A stretch of 64,000 bases of DNA from Isoperla grammatica (lineage: Eukaryota > Arthropoda > Insecta > Plecoptera > Perlodidae). A model generated the notes under the pieces. That model ran no database searches. It worked only from the letters and a program-made list of their open reading frames with translations, and was not told the DNA's origin. Below, one piece after another: positions 60,240 through 64,000 of this stretch (its first letter is position 1; each line of letters begins with the position of its first letter). The position numbers and the translations under genes are program-made. The stretch is from NCBI GenBank assembly GCA_945910005.1, contig OX246743.1, positions 40,913,461-40,977,460 on the forward strand, written 5' to 3'.

Positions 60240-61520
60240 ATTGACGAACATAGTGTTGACACACGTAGGCCTAGGCCCATAATAATTTATAAATTTTGAC
60301 AGCATTGTGTTTTGACCACGCTCCAACAATACTACCAGCCCTCACCTGATCATGAGGAGGAATGGGATGCTTCTTTATGGGTTAATGAACTCCGACCTAT
60401 ACCATACAGTATATTTGAGTGTAGGCATGTAATAATTTGCACAGACTAGGGGCCCACACAAATCACTGCAAGTGTCGGCCCAGGACCTACCTAATAAACT
60501 TTGATGCCGATTCTTTAGGTTTTATTAGGCCTATAGGATATTATATTATATTAACTTTGTCAAGGATGAAGTAGCAGTACTGGTATGGGCCTAGAGCCTA
60601 GCTATAGAACCTGCGAGTTCTACTTAGGGTCATGTTCATACATAGAAGCATATATTGGCCTAGGCCCTAGACCTAAGCAACACATAGGCCCTGCATGACA
60701 ATATCTACGGTTAGCTTATATGCTTTAACTAAGCTAGGCCTAGGCCTAGATACATCAAGACTCCCTCTCTCTAGGCCTAGGCCCTAGGTCTACTGAACAG
60801 TAAAATTTGGACCATTGGCCCTATAAACCCTAGATCTAGCCTAAGGTCTAGCCTAGGTATAGCCAGACCAGAACACTATACTTCTTCATGACATTGTGTA
60901 GGCCTAGGGATATTTACGAAAACTCGGGCTAATGCAGTTCTACTTACAGTAAGATTTCTAGATCCAAGATTTCGATTTCTCCACCACGTATTTATCTAAC
61001 ACGAGAGTCCAGTCCACAAGAAACCACATTGGAAAAACATGTACTAGGCCTAGCCTATCTTGACATGAAATGTCACACACTTATCCAAAGACACGAAACT
61101 AATAGGCCTAGGCTAGAGGTAACTTGCAAACGTAGGCTAGGCTAGAGAACGCGTACGCTTAAGTCTGGAATTTCATTTTAAATTAACTTTTCGATGGCAA
61201 GTCAGGCCGATGACGGAGGCCGTGACAGGGAGAGCTGAAGCTGAGTTCATTTCTAGGTGTCCTACTAACTTAAAACCTGCCATCTTCACGTGCTACTTTC
61301 GATCACACCCTGCGCGAGTCTATTCATCCTCGGATCAGTATCGCCGCCACATTGCACGCGGTGTTATTACAAAAAGCTAGGTGTGCAGATAATATTCAAA
61401 TAGTAAAAACTAGCTTCATGGCGATGTCCCGGTTTTCCACCTACGTATTTAGAGGTCGACCTCGTAGGCCTCCTACAGACGAGGCCTAGCTAGCCTAGGT
61501 TCTAAAACCCTTACTAGCCT
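60240..61520. repeat. TAGGCC-rich region
   Basis: Many AGGCCTA, CTAGGCCTAGG and near variants (TAGGCCCTAG, CTAGACCTA) are scattered here, most densely at 60650-60910. It is the third such cluster in the window, again in a divergent promoter region. Confidence 0.7.
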
Positions 61521-62145
61521 AGGCCTAGGCAGGTAGTGGACTAATGTCCCTTGTATAAATGCAGCAAAAACCGCGAAGACATTTTTACAAGGGCGATACT
61601 TGCGATATAGGTTTAGAGACCTTAACTTGACCCCACTTATTCACCTGAAAGCTGTGTAAACAAAAATGTAGACTCCTCAAGACCTAATGTTGATATTTTA
61701 CAGTAAACACGAATTTGACGTCACACGTCATTGTCACAAATAGGGCCTATGTCTAGGCTAGGCCTCGAATTGTACGGGCCTTGAAACTTTATTGATATTA
61801 CACTACGCAAATGACAATACGTCTAAAAACTCACACAGAACTGAATTTACAAATATAGTAATTAAATAACATCGAAAACACAATCTATAAAAGAAATTCT
61901 ATATTAAATGTTGAAGACTTCGAAAAATATTACAACGATCGCCATTTTCTTTACCACCACGGCGACCACCAACCAGACGAGACGAGTACGACAGTCGATG
62001 TATATCGATCCTCGATACCAGCGACTTTCGATCCTTCGACCCAGACACAGCTGTTTTGAGCTGCTGCTTGTTTTGAAGTTTTGAGTGAGATGAGACAGGT
62101 TTATGATTGTTTTACTTCTCACTAAAATTGTTATCTAAAGTAAGA

Positions 62146-63506
62146 ATGAATTTCTTTGCATTTTCACATTTTAAGTCAGCTGGCTTGAACCCAAATCAAA
62201 ATAAAGTAGGTATAATACGCCAGTTGTCGTCCTTACCAGGTAAAAAACTAAACCGTGACTGCATACATAACCTAAAATTAACCAGTTTGCTAAGCTCATT
62301 GAGTCCCGGACAGCACACAAAAAGCTTTATTTTTGGAAGGACGACAACGTTAAAGTTGGGCTCTAGTCATTGTCAAAGTATTAGGCCGTTTTATAGTGGG
62401 AAAATCCTATTTAACAAGTCTGTACTCGATGTCAACACCAGTGTTGTTAAGGATGTTATGCTATTCCGATACGAAAATCCAAAGTTTTATAAAGTTCTTA
62501 ATATATTTGCTATCTGTCAGTTTATATTCTGGGGTTATTTATCACATTTCGCCTACACGACACTGAAAGATACTCCAGTGGAAAAGGAGAAAGAAGAGTA
62601 CTTGCCATGGTGGAGGAAGATAAATCTAGGCGAAAATAAATACAGAAATGGTATAACATTCCTTTGTTTTGGAATTGGTAAGTAGGCCTACACGCAATCT
62701 TTATCCACTCTTGTAAAGTAAAATTAGCTCACTTTGTCCATACTAATGTCTATTTGTTTGTAATGTTTATGTTTCAGGTTATGGAATATTAGCAGCAGCC
62801 TGGGCATTCACATTGAAATCAGTAAGGTTTCTTGTTCTGCGTAAAGGGGGCGAAAGTATTACATTTGTTACATACGGACCATTTGGAAGGAATCGTATGA
62901 TGACTGTTCCCATTAGTGAGGTTGGTAATGTACAATTGACTGACAATTAAATAATTCCTCACTCTACTTGAGGACTCAAATTGGTGATTTAGCCATATAA
63001 AACTAGGCCTACAATGAACAATAATGATAGCTAAACTCCACCTTATAATAGTTTATTTTCTTGCCACCACAATGCCTCTATCCTATTTTGAGTAGTCATT
63101 GTATTATTACCTTTAGTTAAGATGCATTTTGGTGTTCTGGGACTTTTCATGCACCACTAGCGAAAACTATCTTTTTTGTGTTTCTATCGACTCCGAAGGC
63201 CGCAACTACTACAAGGTAAGCTGTTGGTTCCTTCCTATCCTTCCCCCCAAGCTCGAAAACTTACATTTGATATTCCTCAGTGTCTTGAATTTAAAATCAT
63301 TTGTCGATGATTGATGTCTAAACTCTGATCTGCGTGTGTTGACGTAGGTGAGCTGCCAGGAGGGTCGGCAAGCCGCGCGAGTGCAATTACCCATCAAGGT
63401 CAAGAACGCGTATCTCTACTACGTGCTGGACATGAGGGGCGAGTTCACGAACCCCCGACTATTCGACCACACGGCTGGACTCAAGCGTGCGTGGAATATG
63501 AAATGA
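62146..63506 (+). CDS. TMEM223: TMEM223, mitochondrial inner-membrane protein (3 exons, 277 aa)
   Basis: Coding exons are 62146-62677, 62778-62920 and 63348-63506; sites are ATTG|GTAAGT, TTTCAG|GTTA, GTGAG|GTTGGT and GACGTAG|GTG, and the frame closes at TGA. The first ATG follows an upstream frame with no ATG. The N-terminal ~95 residues are basic and Ser/Leu-rich without acids, like a mitochondrial presequence. The family core begins DVMLFRYENPKFYKVL (about 103), with TM1 at about 115-137 (FAICQFIFWGYL) and TM2 at about 169-190 (GITFLCFGIGYGILAAAW). The second half has TYGPFGRNRMMTVPISEVSC and ends LYYVLDMRGEFTNPRLFDHT, both typical of TMEM223. The family is implicated in complex IV (COX1) biogenesis. 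Human TMEM223 is 202 aa; the extra length is N-terminal. Confidence 0.9.
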
Positions 63507-64000
63507 ACGAGTTCGTTAACCTACGTATCTATACGTAATAGTAGTGGATCAAGAAAAATATCCCGAATCGTGTGCAGATACAAGTCTACATTGCGGACGG
63601 GTATGTGGCAAGTCCGTCACAATAGAGCTGAGCTTACAGTTGTCGGTCGTACGCCTGGAAGACCTGCGATGTGTTATTGAGAGAGACTCTGCACAACTTG
63701 TCGATGTGGATTACGTACGTTGATGTATAATGAAAGGGTGGAGACTGAGCAGTTGAACAAACTGGTTCAGTATCGTATGCTGTGTCGTGGAGCCTGTCAT
63801 TAAGAGTACACAGTACTGAACAAATATGTAACGACATAATTTTGTAATCTGTTAACAAGTCTTGACATTTGGAGATTTAAATAAACTGTGTGTGTAACGA
63901 TGAGATTCTGTGTATCTATAAATGGATCAAGACCCAAGCTTAATTTTATCCTACACATTTTGATACTATGGGATGGGATGGGATGGGTTCCATTACGTGT
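63507..64000 (+). other. TMEM223 3' flank
   Basis: A polyadenylation signal AATAAA at 63880-63885 lies ~375 bp after the stop codon and probably ends the TMEM223 mRNA. A short (GGGAT)n repeat lies at about 63968-63987. No other gene is seen. Confidence 0.5.
63880..63885 (+). terminator. Probable TMEM223 polyadenylation signal
   Basis: AATAAA is followed by a GT-rich stretch (CTGTGTGTGTAACG), the usual arrangement downstream of a cleavage site. Confidence 0.55.

Larger units (their letters stand above)
58271..62145. other. Divergent intergenic region (RNF144 / TMEM223), no gene seen
   Basis: AT-rich DNA with a LINE 3' end at 58813-58949 and a dense TAGGCC cluster at about 60240-61520. No exon with family resemblance was seen. 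The promoters of both flanking genes must lie here. Confidence 0.45.

Noticed and set aside
63129..63215. Possible extra TMEM223 exon ending NYYK|GTAAGC
   Set aside because: The donor is good, but exon 2 joins directly to the exon at 63348 in phase with a continuous family match (PISE-VSC). The extra segment has no counterpart in the family.

Overview
This is eukaryotic nuclear DNA, AT-rich and intron-rich, from an invertebrate and most likely an arthropod. The taxonomic hint is a pair of longitudinals-lacking (lola)-type C2H2 zinc-finger terminal exons on the minus strand at 21-25 kb. They carry the C-x2-C ... H-x4-C finger followed by E-C-G-K-x-P-Q-F-x-C-P, an arrangement I associate with arthropods. 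The hexamer AGGCCT/TAGGCC and the octamer TAGGCCTA are strikingly abundant. All gene models were built by eye from splice sites, reading phase and family knowledge; no search was run.

Layout. 0-12.5 kb holds no convincing protein gene. It contains a foldback element at the left edge, a head-to-tail array of a ~1.48-kb unit (about 3.17-9.48 kb) whose units each carry two tRNA-like A/B-box modules, a decayed tail of that array, and poly-C/poly-G tracts. 12.6-19.3 kb (+) is a three-exon gene for an unrecognised ~1,576-aa charged protein with coiled coil and internal repeats. 21.2-25.0 kb (-) holds two lola-type alternative terminal zinc-finger exon sets. 29.2-32.3 kb (-) is a two-exon gene for a small RGS-fold protein whose intron is filled by a ~17-copy minisatellite interrupted by a transposon with ~190-bp inverted repeats. 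33.7-37.2 kb (+) is GRWD1 (7 exons, 440 aa). 38.7-47.8 kb (-) is PMS2, the MutL-type mismatch-repair ATPase/endonuclease (13 exons, 979 aa). 52.2-58.3 kb (-) is an RNF144-type RBR E3 ubiquitin ligase (5 coding exons, 491 aa, long N-terminal extension). 62.1-63.5 kb (+) is TMEM223 (3 exons, 277 aa).

Relations between genes. These are independent housekeeping or regulatory genes, not an operon. The RGS gene and GRWD1 are head-to-head, GRWD1 and PMS2 tail-to-tail, RNF144 and TMEM223 head-to-head. The densest (TAGGCC)n clusters lie at gene 5' ends: between RGS and GRWD1, in PMS2 intron 1, and between RNF144 and TMEM223.

Introns and intergenic DNA are packed with small non-autonomous transposons. 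Several have readable target-site duplications: hAT-like elements in GRWD1, PMS2 and RNF144 introns, a hairpin family present at 37.6 and 55.3 kb, and a 5'-truncated LINE in a PMS2 intron. The most unusual items are the 1.48-kb array with paired Pol III-like modules, the large unknown protein, the lola-type exon cassettes without a nearby BTB exon, and the hairpin family with retroposition-like flanks.
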